Source of the DNA: Ardenticatenaceae bacterium
GTDB lineage: Bacteria; Chloroflexota; Anaerolineae; Promineifilales; Promineifilaceae
Assembly (NCBI GenBank): GCA_020634375.1
Contig: JACKBX010000006.1
Span: forward strand, 329,002 to 393,001
Reading direction: 5' to 3'
Length of the DNA stretch: 64,000 nucleotides
Shown here: piece after piece, positions 9,656 to 17,291 of the stretch
Layout of the letters: every line of letters begins with the position of its first letter
Numbering within the stretch: the stretch's first letter is position 1
Notes under the pieces: model-generated
Seen by the model: only the letters and a program-made list of their open reading frames with translations
Databases searched by the model: none
What the model was told of the DNA's origin: nothing
Program-made: the position numbers and the translations under genes

Positions 9656-9837
9656 GCTTTCTCCTCTTTTCTATTCAATTGTATTCAACCGCAGTTGGTC
9701 AACTTATTGGGTAAATTGTGGTGCGTTGCAATGCTGGGCAGCATTTGCCAGTGTGATGAATGAAAATACTGGGGAAAGTGTAATTTATCCCAGGGCTTGC
9801 AGGCAACATTGTTCTGTTAGACACAAACCAGGTGACG

Positions 9838-11769
9838 CTATTCGCTGGTTGGCAATTGCAAGATGAGTGGCATGTACACGTATTCTGGTGCGATGAAGGT
9901 GATGACGGGGGAATTACCTAAATAAGTGTACCCTTCGGGCAGATGTAAGCCATAGTCATCGTTAACGGCCGTATCCTCTGTCGTCACCGCAAAAGTCACT
10001 GTTAAACTCTCGGCAGGGGCGAGTGCAGGTGCTGACCAGGAAACGATGCCGTTGTCTAACGTGCCACCGCCGATATATGTGGTGCCTGCGGGCAGCGTGT
10101 CCGTGATTAGCAGCCCGGTCACAGCATAGCTGTGCTGGTTTTGTACGGTGAGCGTGTAGGTGAAGGGTACGCCAGGGTCTACGGTGGCCGGGGCGGTTTT
10201 GTTGATGGTGAGATTGGGTGGTTGGATGAGGGTAGTGACAGGATGACGGCCGTTACCCGTAACTCCCCCATTGGCGGTGAAGGCATAGGTTTCATTGGTA
10301 ATTGTTTGCGTGGCTGTGACGACGAGGTGGAGAACGGCCGTATCATTCACCCCCAGCGTGGGCAGCGTCCACGTTACCGTGTCCGAATCTAGCACACCGC
10401 CGCTGACGTAGTTGGCGTATTGCGGCAGCAAATCCGTCACTGCCAGGTCAGTGGCGGCGGCATTGCCGGTGTTATTCAGGTGCAACGTGTAGGTGATGGG
10501 CGCGGCATAGTCGGCCGTTTCCGGGCCGCTTTTGCTAAGACAGATATTGGATGCAGCCGGCGCGGCGCTGTCCACTACACGGTAAATGGTGCTGCTTTGG
10601 TTCACGTAAATGCCGCCGCAGGCATCCTCGCCAAAGGTGGTGATGCCGAAGCCTATTTGTTCCAGCAGCGTGCTGCTCCAGGTTTCGCCAGCTTGTGTCA
10701 GCCCCCAAATTTCACCGGAGCAGTAATCGGCGTAGAGATAACTGCCCTGCAAATCGGGGAATTGTATACCGCGATAGAGAAAGCCACCGGTGATGGAGCA
10801 ACGGCCGTTCACATGCTGATATTCATACACCGGGAACGTATAGTTCGATTCTGGGCCGCAGCCAGTGAGGTTATAGGGGTGATTGCCCTCGTAACAGCGC
10901 CAGCCGTAATTCACGCCGCCGGGGCTGGCGACGGGCTGCACGTCTATTTCTTCCCAGGTATTTTGCCCCACGTCAGCGATGAATAGGTCGCCGCTGTCGC
11001 GGTCGAAGCTAAAACGCCAGGGGTTGCGCAGGCCATATGCCCAGATTTCGTTACATGCTGTGTCATCATTTACAAAGGGATTGTCGGCAGGAATGGTGTA
11101 ATTGCCGCTGCGGTAGCAGTCGGGGGGCAAACCACCGCCATCTACATCAATGCGTAGTAGTTTGCCCAAGAACGTGTTGAGATTTTGCCCGTTGTCATTG
11201 GGATCGCCGCCGGAACCGCCATCGCCCAGGGCGATGTATAGGTAGCCATCAGGGCCAAAGTTGAGGTCGCCGCCGTTGTGATTGGCAAAGGGTTGGTCAA
11301 CGGTGAGGAGGATGAGTTCACTGTCTGGGTCGGCTACATTGGGATCAGCGGTGACGCTGAAGCGGGAGATATGGGTATCGCCGCTGTTGTTGGTGTAGTT
11401 GACGTAGAAGTAGGGAGTGTCGGGGTAGTTGGGGTGAAAGGCGAGGCCGAGCAGCCCTTGTTCGCCGCCGAATTGCACGCGTTCTTCGATGTTGAGGAAG
11501 GGGTTGGCGCTGCTGCTGCCCAAGGGGATGACACGTATGATGCCGCTTTGCTGCACGATGAAGAGACGGTTGTCGTTGGCGTGGGTGATGTCGGTAGGGC
11601 TAGGGAAAGTGAGGCCGGGAAAGGCGTTTTGCAGGGTGATGTTGGCGGGGTCGGGGATGTGTTGGGTGGGAACGGCCGTTTCACTTGCCGCCATCAGGTT
11701 ACTGCCCAAAAGGGATAATGTCACAAAGATGCCTGCGAGTAGAACAAAAATTAACTTGTGCCGAAACAT
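9838..11769 (-). CDS. Secreted glucose/sorbosone dehydrogenase-like beta-propeller with two DUF11 domains
   Basis: An exported 643-residue protein. The signal peptide is about residues 1-25. A soluble-aldose-dehydrogenase (GSDH/PQQ) beta-propeller spans about 35-390 (GGEQGLLGLAFHPNYP; GPDGYLYIALGDGG; GLRNPWRFSFDRDSGDLFIADVGQ). Two DUF11 Ig-like modules cover about 395-630 (TYTLTVQNQHSYAVTGLLIT). It ends in YVYMPLILQLPTSE, compare the tail of the large subtilase at 45163. The start at 11769 (MFRHKL) is preferred over an upstream ATG because AGGAGA lies 6 bases before it. The family oxidises sugars with PQQ, but many secreted members are uncharacterised, so activity is unproven. Confidence 0.9.
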   Translation of the reverse strand: MFRHKLIFVLLAGIFVTLSLLGSNLMAASETAVPTQHIPDPANITLQNAFPGLTFPSPTDITHANDNRLFIVQQSGIIRVIPLGSSSANPFLNIEERVQFGGEQGLLGLAFHPNYPDTPYFYVNYTNNSGDTHISRFSVTADPNVADPDSELILLTVDQPFANHNGGDLNFGPDGYLYIALGDGGSGGDPNDNGQNLNTFLGKLLRIDVDGGGLPPDCYRSGNYTIPADNPFVNDDTACNEIWAYGLRNPWRFSFDRDSGDLFIADVGQNTWEEIDVQPVASPGGVNYGWRCYEGNHPYNLTGCGPESNYTFPVYEYQHVNGRCSITGGFLYRGIQFPDLQGSYLYADYCSGEIWGLTQAGETWSSTLLEQIGFGITTFGEDACGGIYVNQSSTIYRVVDSAAPAASNICLSKSGPETADYAAPITYTLHLNNTGNAAATDLAVTDLLPQYANYVSGGVLDSDTVTWTLPTLGVNDTAVLHLVVTATQTITNETYAFTANGGVTGNGRHPVTTLIQPPNLTINKTAPATVDPGVPFTYTLTVQNQHSYAVTGLLITDTLPAGTTYIGGGTLDNGIVSWSAPALAPAESLTVTFAVTTEDTAVNDDYGLHLPEGYTYLGNSPVITFIAPEYVYMPLILQLPTSE

Positions 11770-11903
11770 TATTTCTCCTGTACGATTCATCATCTCATCG
11801 GTATAATTTGCTCGATTGGGGTTAGGGCATTATACCTTACCTTGTTTTTTAACAGCTATGAGATTACTTAGAGAAATCTGTTGCTTAATTGATTGGAGGC
11901 CCT

Positions 11904-12398
11904 ATGCGCTGGCGAACAAGAGGAAGCAGTTCAGGTTGCTTCATTACCGTATTGTTAGGAGTGATTTTCTTTGCCGTAGGGATAGGTCTTTCCTGGTGGG
12001 GTTGGCGCATTTTGCAAAACGCGCAGGTAAGCGAAAGCTGGCCTTCAATCAGTGGGGAGATTACTGCTTCGTCCATTCGCACCGATCATGATGACGATGG
12101 CACGACATATCACGCGGAAGTGCGTTTTGCTTATGTGGTAGACGACCAGCGTTATAACGAAGATACGGTGAGTTTTGGGCAATATGGCAGCAGTAATCGC
12201 AGCCATGCCGAGGAAATTGTGTCTCGTTACCCGACTGGGCAGGCTGTGACGGTGTATTATGACCCTGCTGACCCGGCAACGGCCGTACTGGAGCCAGGCG
12301 TTACCTGGAGCAGCTACATGATTTTGGGAATGGGGCTGCTCTTTGCCATCATTGCTGTTTTTTTGTTATTGGGCACTCTTTTGGGTATTCGGCGATAA
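11904..12398 (+). CDS. DUF3592 membrane protein
   Basis: A 164-residue protein with two membrane helices (about 10-33 and 135-158) around a beta-rich extracytoplasmic part. It shows the DUF3592 pattern: SWPSISGEI, a repeated tyrosine-rich strand with EVRFAYVVDDQRY, then VYYDPADPATAVLEPG. The start at 11904 (MRWRTRG) is supported by TTGGAGG 6 bases upstream. The biochemical role of the family is unknown. It stands alone upstream of the M20 peptidase, 64 bases apart. Confidence 0.85.
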   Translation: MRWRTRGSSSGCFITVLLGVIFFAVGIGLSWWGWRILQNAQVSESWPSISGEITASSIRTDHDDDGTTYHAEVRFAYVVDDQRYNEDTVSFGQYGSSNRSHAEEIVSRYPTGQAVTVYYDPADPATAVLEPGVTWSSYMILGMGLLFAIIAVFLLLGTLLGIRR

Positions 12399-12462
12399 AC
12401 CTGAGAAGCAAGCCCCCTTCATGACTTATCATCGTTATTTACATTTTGCGTAGGAGTTTAAT

Positions 12463-13833
12463 ATGTCAGATCCAATTACCTTTGCCAAAGAAAACCAGGG
12501 ACGGTACCTGGATGAGTTGAAAGCGTTTTTGCGTATTCCCAGTGTCAGCACACAGCCGCAGCATGATGGAGATACGGCCGTTGCTGCCCAATGGTTTGCC
12601 GACGCCCTCACTGAGGCTGGCATGGAAAATGTGCGCCTCATCAAAACGCCCAAACACCCTTTAGTTTATGCCGATTGGCTGCACGCTGGGGCTGATGCGC
12701 CAACCGTACTCATTTACGGCCATTATGATGTGCAGCCCGCCGAGCCGTTTGATTTGTGGGAAACGCCTCCTTTTGAGCCAACTGTCAAAGATGACTACCT
12801 TTATGCACGCGGCGCGGCTGATGATAAAGGGCAGGTTTATATTCATGTGAAGGCGGTGGAGGCGTATTTGCAGACGAACGGCCGTTTGCCCATCAACGTT
12901 AAATTCATCGTTGAAGGGGAAGAGGAAAGTGGTGGGGCCAGCCTATCGGCCTTTATTCCGCAAAACAAGGAGCTGCTGGCAGCCGACATTGCCCTGGTAT
13001 CGGATACGGCCATTCTTAGCCCCAATCAGCCGGCTATTGTTTATGGCTTGCGCGGCATGTGTTACGTGTTGATGGACCTCACCGGGCCGGGCCGCGACCT
13101 GCACTCTGGCAGCTTTGGCGGCGGCATCAACAACCCGCTCAATGTGCTGGGCCACATCATTGCCGGATTGAAGGATGAGCAGGGGCATGTGCTGATTCCG
13201 GGGTTTTATGATCGGGTACGGCCGTTAAGCGACGAAGAACGCGCACTCCTGGCCCAACTGCCCCTGGACGAATCTGCCTGGCTGGCCGAAACCGGTGCCC
13301 CCGAAGCCTGGGGTGAACCAGACTACACGCTGGTCGAGCGCCTCGGTGCACGACCCACGTTAGACGTGCATGGCATCATCGGCGGTTACACTGGCCCTGG
13401 CGGCAAAACTGTTCTGCCTTCCACCGTCCACGCCAAAATCTCCATGCGTCTCGTGCCCGACCAAAACCCGGCAGAAATTCGACAACTATTTGAAGAGTAC
13501 GTGCGCTCCCTGGTTCCGCCCAGCATCAAAGTCACCTTTCAATCTGGTCACGGTGCACCTGCCAGCATCACCGATTATCACATTCCGGCGATGCAGGCCG
13601 CCCGCGTTGCTTATAAAGAGGCCTTTGGCAAAGAGCCGGTGCTCATGCGTGAAGGTGGTTCTATCCCCGTGGTGGGAGAGTTCCAGCAGCACCTGGGAAT
13701 CGAGACGGTTCTGATGGGTTTTGGCTTACCTACAGATAAAATCCATGCACCCAATGAGCGCTATTATTTGCCCAATTTTTACCGGGGCATCAAGACAAGT
13801 ATTCGCTTTTTGGCGGAGTACGGTAAGAAGTAA
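12463..13833 (+). CDS. M20-family dipeptidase / metallopeptidase
   Basis: A 456-residue zinc peptidase of the CNDP/PepV-like M20 branch. Metal and catalytic motifs are GHYDVQP, RGAADDKGQ and EGEEESG; the dimerisation insert covers about residues 190-340, and a late histidine is in HAPNERY. These enzymes hydrolyse dipeptides or N-acyl amino acids in the cytoplasm, using two zinc ions. The start has a modest GGAG (AGGAG, 12452-12456). Length matches the family. Exact substrate cannot be told. A strong hairpin terminator follows at 13857. Confidence 0.93.
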   Translation: MSDPITFAKENQGRYLDELKAFLRIPSVSTQPQHDGDTAVAAQWFADALTEAGMENVRLIKTPKHPLVYADWLHAGADAPTVLIYGHYDVQPAEPFDLWETPPFEPTVKDDYLYARGAADDKGQVYIHVKAVEAYLQTNGRLPINVKFIVEGEEESGGASLSAFIPQNKELLAADIALVSDTAILSPNQPAIVYGLRGMCYVLMDLTGPGRDLHSGSFGGGINNPLNVLGHIIAGLKDEQGHVLIPGFYDRVRPLSDEERALLAQLPLDESAWLAETGAPEAWGEPDYTLVERLGARPTLDVHGIIGGYTGPGGKTVLPSTVHAKISMRLVPDQNPAEIRQLFEEYVRSLVPPSIKVTFQSGHGAPASITDYHIPAMQAARVAYKEAFGKEPVLMREGGSIPVVGEFQQHLGIETVLMGFGLPTDKIHAPNERYYLPNFYRGIKTSIRFLAEYGKK

Positions 13834-13856
13834 TTGAAGGAACTTTTGGTGGAATA

Positions 13857-13897
13857 AAAAAACTCCTGTGTTTTGCTAAAAAACACAGGAGTTTTTT
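13857..13897. terminator. Bidirectional intrinsic terminator
   Basis: AAAACTCCTGTGTTTT pairs with AAAACACAGGAGTTTT around a short loop, flanked by A- and T-tracts, so it can end transcription from either side. It lies between the convergent M20 peptidase and the exported hypothetical protein. Confidence 0.85.
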
Positions 13898-13899
13898 CC

Positions 13900-13939
13900 A
13901 AAAACACGTGAGTTTTTGATCGAAAACTCACGTGTTTTT
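13900..13939. terminator. Second adjacent hairpin (AAAACACGTGAGTTTT)
   Basis: A perfect inverted repeat AAAAACACGTGAGTTTT / AAAACTCACGTGTTTTT, placed directly beside the first hairpin and built on a related but different core (CACGTGAG). It probably serves the minus-strand gene ending at 13948. Two such terminators in tandem isolate the converging units. Confidence 0.75.
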
Positions 13940-13947
13940 GATTCAAA

Positions 13948-14523
13948 TCACCTGTGTTTTCGATGCAACATCGCTGTGTTTTTAGAGACGAACACGGCTG
14001 AGGTCAGGCCCAGTGCGCTGAGTACGATGATGAGGAGCAGCGTTGAGCTGGTTGGTTGGCTTGTGTTGAGGGTTTGGAGGGTAACGGCCGTTGGTCCTGT
14101 GTTAAACGTCCAGTTAAACCCTGTATAAAGATAAGTGTTTGTTTGGCAATTAGTATCGTAGTTGGCAGTGTGGAATTGATATTCTATTGTTTTACTTTGA
14201 AATTCAACGGGTACGCCTCCCGTAAAAACATCGCAGCGCCAGTTGGAGTTGGGCGGCCCACTTATATCATCATACGCGCATTGGGTACGAATGTAATTGA
14301 CATCTGTGTCGCCTACTGGATGAACTTCAACGCAAATTGCATCTCCAGAAACAGTGTCCGATTGCGCCCAAAAACGCCAGCCAGGGTTGAGGTTAACTGG
14401 AGAGTTGGGTGATAAACCACCAGTTGTTCTATTGGTAATGTAGGTTGCAGCCGACACGGTGACGATAATTGTTGTTAGAAGTCCCAAGATAATGATAAAA
14501 GTAAAAGCAAATCTTGATTTCAT
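13948..14523 (-). CDS. Exported hypothetical protein with C-terminal membrane anchor
   Basis: Not recognised. The likely product starts at 14523 (MKSRFAF), with GAGG about 10 bases upstream. A longer reading from 14727 adds an unlikely leader. It has an N-terminal signal/anchor helix (FAFTFIIILGLLTTIIV), a roughly 120-residue extracellular part with several cysteines that may pair, and a C-terminal helix (LLLIIVLSALGLTSAVF) followed by a basic tail (HRKHR). This resembles membrane-anchored surface proteins. It converges on the M20 peptidase gene across tandem hairpins. Confidence 0.6.
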   Translation of the reverse strand: MKSRFAFTFIIILGLLTTIIVTVSAATYITNRTTGGLSPNSPVNLNPGWRFWAQSDTVSGDAICVEVHPVGDTDVNYIRTQCAYDDISGPPNSNWRCDVFTGGVPVEFQSKTIEYQFHTANYDTNCQTNTYLYTGFNWTFNTGPTAVTLQTLNTSQPTSSTLLLIIVLSALGLTSAVFVSKNTAMLHRKHR

Positions 14524-14765
14524 TGTGAGTGCCTCATTGCTCAATGGAGTTTGTAAAGTTGACGACGATTGTACAAAATGATTGTGCTGCCTACCAGCAA
14601 AAAGAATAAACCAATCATATTGGTATTGTGTTATTAGTGATGGTAGTTTGTAAAGAAACGGCCGTAGGCCCGCCAATAGGTTTCCTTTTCCTAACCTGAT
14701 GATTAAAAATGCCCTATAGTATGACATGATATTATGAATGAAAAAGTAGAAGAGACAGTTTAAAA

Positions 14766-15266
14766 ATGGTTAGAATGATGAATAAAACTCTGGCAATGAA
14801 ATTCCTCGAAGGCAAAAAAGTGCCTTACGAGGTCATTGAATACCCCAATACCATGCGTGATGCAGCTGAGATTGCCGAATTGAAAGGCATTCCGCCAGGG
14901 CAGGTGTTCAAGACGCTGGTTGTGCAGCCCCTAGTTGGCGTCCCCAAAGCCAAACCTATGCTGGTGATGATTTCTGCTGACCGCCAGCTTGATTTGAAGA
15001 AATTGGCAAAGGCTGTGGGTGCTAAAAAACTGAAAATGGCAACTCACGCCGAGGCGGAGGCTTTGACGGGATTACAAGTTGGGGGCATTTCACCGCTGGT
15101 GTTGGTCAACAAGGGCTTTACCATTTACCTGGATGTGGTGGCACGGGCATATTCCCACATCTACATCAGCGCGGCGCAAAAGGGACTGAATGTGAAGGTG
15201 GCGGTGAAGGATTTGCTAAAAGTGACGGCTGCCCGTTGGATTGACACGGCCGTTACTGAAAATTGA
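14766..15266 (+). CDS. ybaK: YbaK/EbsC-type aminoacyl-tRNA deacylase
   Basis: A 166-residue YbaK-like protein, the family that removes wrongly attached cysteine from tRNA(Pro). Family features are the N-terminal FLEGKKVPYEVIEYPNT, PPGQVFKTLVVQ with the conserved lysine, and the glycine-rich GGISPLVLVNKG loop. Length fits. The start at 14766 has only a weak purine stretch (AAGAGAC); an ATG at 14778 is possible. It stands alone, followed by a degenerate copy of the CCACGAAG-type hairpin that may end its transcript. Confidence 0.88.
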   Translation: MVRMMNKTLAMKFLEGKKVPYEVIEYPNTMRDAAEIAELKGIPPGQVFKTLVVQPLVGVPKAKPMLVMISADRQLDLKKLAKAVGAKKLKMATHAEAEALTGLQVGGISPLVLVNKGFTIYLDVVARAYSHIYISAAQKGLNVKVAVKDLLKVTAARWIDTAVTEN

Positions 15267-15286
15267 CGCTGCCCCTTAAAACTATA

Positions 15287-15353
15287 TTACAAAGACACAA
15301 AGAGCATGAAGCTTCCCTGGCTATTTTTTCGTGCCCTTCGTGTCTTTGTGGTT
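15287..15353. repeat. Degenerate CCACGAAG-type hairpin, copy 1
   Basis: The left arm is decayed (ACAAAGACACAAAGAGCATGAAG) and the right arm better kept (CGTGCCCTTCGTGTCTTTGTGG). It follows ybaK and ends in a run of T. It is the leftmost member of the family that fills gaps up to 42.6 kb. Confidence 0.75.
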
Positions 15354-15381
15354 TTTTTGTGGACGTAATGACGTAATGATG

Positions 15382-16626
15382 TTATTGGAAGCCGCCGCTT
15401 GGCGTAGACAATCCGCGTTCGTCCCCGATTTTGTCTTCGTAGCCGCTTTCCCCATAGGCAGCAATGGGATCAATCGGCACGCCCATTTCGGCGCGGACTT
15501 GGGCCAATAACGGCCGTACATCCACCCGATACGCATCCGTCAAAATACGATGCGCTGCCAGCACCTCGCCCGCTTGCTGGGCGTCCGCCAATTTCTGGCG
15601 CGGAACCAGCAGCGACTTCGCATACGCCTCCTGGCAGTTCAAAACCGATTGAATCATCGGCGCCATCTTACCTTCCACGTTGTGATTTTGGTCAATCATG
15701 TAGGCCACTTGCTGCGCGGTGGTGCGGGCCGGTTCTTCGCTTCCCTGGGCTGCGGCCGTTAACTCGTTGAAAATCAGGAACAATTCATACGGATTGACGC
15801 TGCCCACAATCAAATCATCATCGGCATATTTGCGATTGTTGAAGTGGAAGCCGCCCAACCGCCCTTCGTCCAGCAAAAAGGCCACGATTTGCTCGATATT
15901 GACCCCCTGCGCGTGATGTCCCAAATCTACCAAAACTTGTGCCTCTGGCCCCAATTTCAAACACCAGGCGTAGGCCGTGCCCCAATCGGGAATATCGGTG
16001 CTGTAAAAGGCGGGTTCAAAGAATTTGTACTCAATCAACATGCGCGAATTGGGCGGTAAATTTTTGTAAGCAACTTGCAGATTTTGCTCGAAGCGGTGTT
16101 TGCGCTTGCGTAGATTGTCTTGCCCGGCGTAATTTGTACCATCGGCGAACCAAAGGCTCAGAATGTCGCTCTTGAGCTTGGGCATGATTTCGCAGCATTC
16201 CAGAATGTGATCCAGCGCTTGCTCGCGGACGGCCGCTTCCGGGTTGCCCAATGATCCCAGCCGGTACACATCATCCTGAAAAACGTTGGGATTGACTGCG
16301 CCAATGCGGATGCCCTGCGCTTCGGCGTATTGGCACATGGCGTCGTAATCGTCGTCTTCCGGCTTGTCCCAGGGGATGTGGACGGCGACGGTGGGGGCGA
16401 TGCCGGTCATTTTGTGTACCATCGCCGCGTCGTCGAGTTTTTGATGGGTGGTGGTGGCCGCGCCGCGCCAGGCGAAGGCTTTGAAGCGGGTGCCGCTGTT
16501 GGCGTAGCCCCAGCTTGGCGTTTCGATGTGCTGTGTTTTGAGGGCGGATTTTACGGCCGTTACGTCCACCCCCTCTTTCTCCAACTGCTCGGCCAATAAG
16601 TCATACGCTGCCTGATAATCGTTCAT
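15382..16626 (-). CDS. rhaI: L-rhamnose isomerase, RhaI type
   Basis: A 414-residue cytoplasmic enzyme converting L-rhamnose to L-rhamnulose. It is the RhaI (Pseudomonas stutzeri-like) branch of the xylose-isomerase-type TIM barrels rather than E. coli RhaA. Metal-ligand regions are LIEYKFFEP (Glu), VDLGHHAQG (Asp and His) and GFHFNNRKYADDDL (His and Asp); WFADGTNYAGQ is also typical. The start is supported by AAGGAG 7 bases upstream. rhaB lies upstream on the same strand, separated by the GxxExxY gene and several hairpins. Together they give the first two steps of rhamnose breakdown. Confidence 0.93.
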   Translation of the reverse strand: MNDYQAAYDLLAEQLEKEGVDVTAVKSALKTQHIETPSWGYANSGTRFKAFAWRGAATTTHQKLDDAAMVHKMTGIAPTVAVHIPWDKPEDDDYDAMCQYAEAQGIRIGAVNPNVFQDDVYRLGSLGNPEAAVREQALDHILECCEIMPKLKSDILSLWFADGTNYAGQDNLRKRKHRFEQNLQVAYKNLPPNSRMLIEYKFFEPAFYSTDIPDWGTAYAWCLKLGPEAQVLVDLGHHAQGVNIEQIVAFLLDEGRLGGFHFNNRKYADDDLIVGSVNPYELFLIFNELTAAAQGSEEPARTTAQQVAYMIDQNHNVEGKMAPMIQSVLNCQEAYAKSLLVPRQKLADAQQAGEVLAAHRILTDAYRVDVRPLLAQVRAEMGVPIDPIAAYGESGYEDKIGDERGLSTPSGGFQ

Positions 16627-16644
16627 GGTCTCTCCTTACGATCT

Positions 16645-16707
16645 TTACCACGAAGACACGAAGGGCTCGAAGTTTTTCCCCTTCTTTTCTTCATACCTTC
16701 GTGGTTA
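16645..16707. repeat. CCACGAAG-type hairpin, copy 2
   Basis: Arms CCACGAAGACACGAAGGG and CATACCTTCGTGG around a pyrimidine-rich loop; the right arm is shortened. It lies in the rhaI leader, in tandem with the next copy. Confidence 0.85.
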
Positions 16708-16717
16708 TCTCTTTTTT

Positions 16718-16780
16718 CACCACGAAGACACGAAGGACACGAAGTTTTTCCCCTTCTTATTTTCGTGACTTCGTGGTTAT
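16718..16780. repeat. CCACGAAG-type hairpin, copy 3
   Basis: CCACGAAGACACGAAGGACACGAAG with the right arm TTTCGTGACTTCGTGG. It is head-to-tail with copy 2, between rhaI and the GxxExxY nuclease-like gene. Confidence 0.85.
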
Positions 16781-16785
16781 TATTC

Positions 16786-17187
16786 CTAAATCACAATTCG
16801 TTTAATCCCTTGTTTGATCAACGGCACATGGAAATTTATGAGGAAACCAAGCCGCTTGTCGGCCAATTTCATGTAACTCATAAGTTGTGCCTGAAACACA
16901 GGATGCATTGTCTCCACCGCTTTTAGTTCACAAATAGCGAACTCCTCCACCAGCACGTCAATCCGAAACCCTTCTTCAAATTCGAGGCCGTCATATTGAA
17001 TGGGAACTGTGACCTGGCGTTTGTATGCTAACTTTCTCTTTCCCAACTCATGACAAAAACATGCTTCATAAACTCGTTCCAGCAACCCTGGCTCCAACGC
17101 TTTGTGAACTGTAAATGCAGCATCCACAATTCCTCTTGCAACCGCCTCACCCCTGGCCGACAAAACTGGCTTTGCCATCTTCTTCAT
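16786..17187 (-). CDS. GxxExxY protein (PD-(D/E)XK nuclease-like)
   Basis: A 133-residue member of the GxxExxY family, classed with the PDDEXK_3 nuclease fold. The name motif is GLLERVYE (G34, E37, Y40), and the catalytic-type core is Asp77 in FRIDVLV followed by E87-L-K89 in ICELKAVE, so the D...E-x-K signature is intact. No biochemical role is established for the family. GGAG stands 7 bases before the start. It splits the rha genes and has copies of the CCACGAAG hairpin immediately on both sides (16645-16780 and 17203-17291), which suggests it may have moved with them; that is inference. Confidence 0.87.
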   Translation of the reverse strand: MKKMAKPVLSARGEAVARGIVDAAFTVHKALEPGLLERVYEACFCHELGKRKLAYKRQVTVPIQYDGLEFEEGFRIDVLVEEFAICELKAVETMHPVFQAQLMSYMKLADKRLGFLINFHVPLIKQGIKRIVI

Positions 17188-17202
17188 CTTCTACTCCTTC
17201 AA

Positions 17203-17291
17203 TTCTTCGTGTCTTCGTGGTGAAGAATATAGCCACAAAGGCACGAAGGACACGAAGTTTTTCCCTTCTTTCCTTCGTGTCTTCGTGGTTA
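17203..17291. repeat. CCACGAAG-type hairpin, copy 4 plus extra right arm
   Basis: An isolated right arm (CTTCGTGTCTTCGTGG, ending 17220) followed by a full copy at 17231-17291. It lies between rhaB and the GxxExxY gene and overlaps the rhaB stop region. Confidence 0.85.

Noticed and set aside
16645..17291. Insertion sequence around the GxxExxY gene
   Set aside because: No transposase motif, and no target-site duplication could be recognised; kept only as a hypothesis of repeat association.
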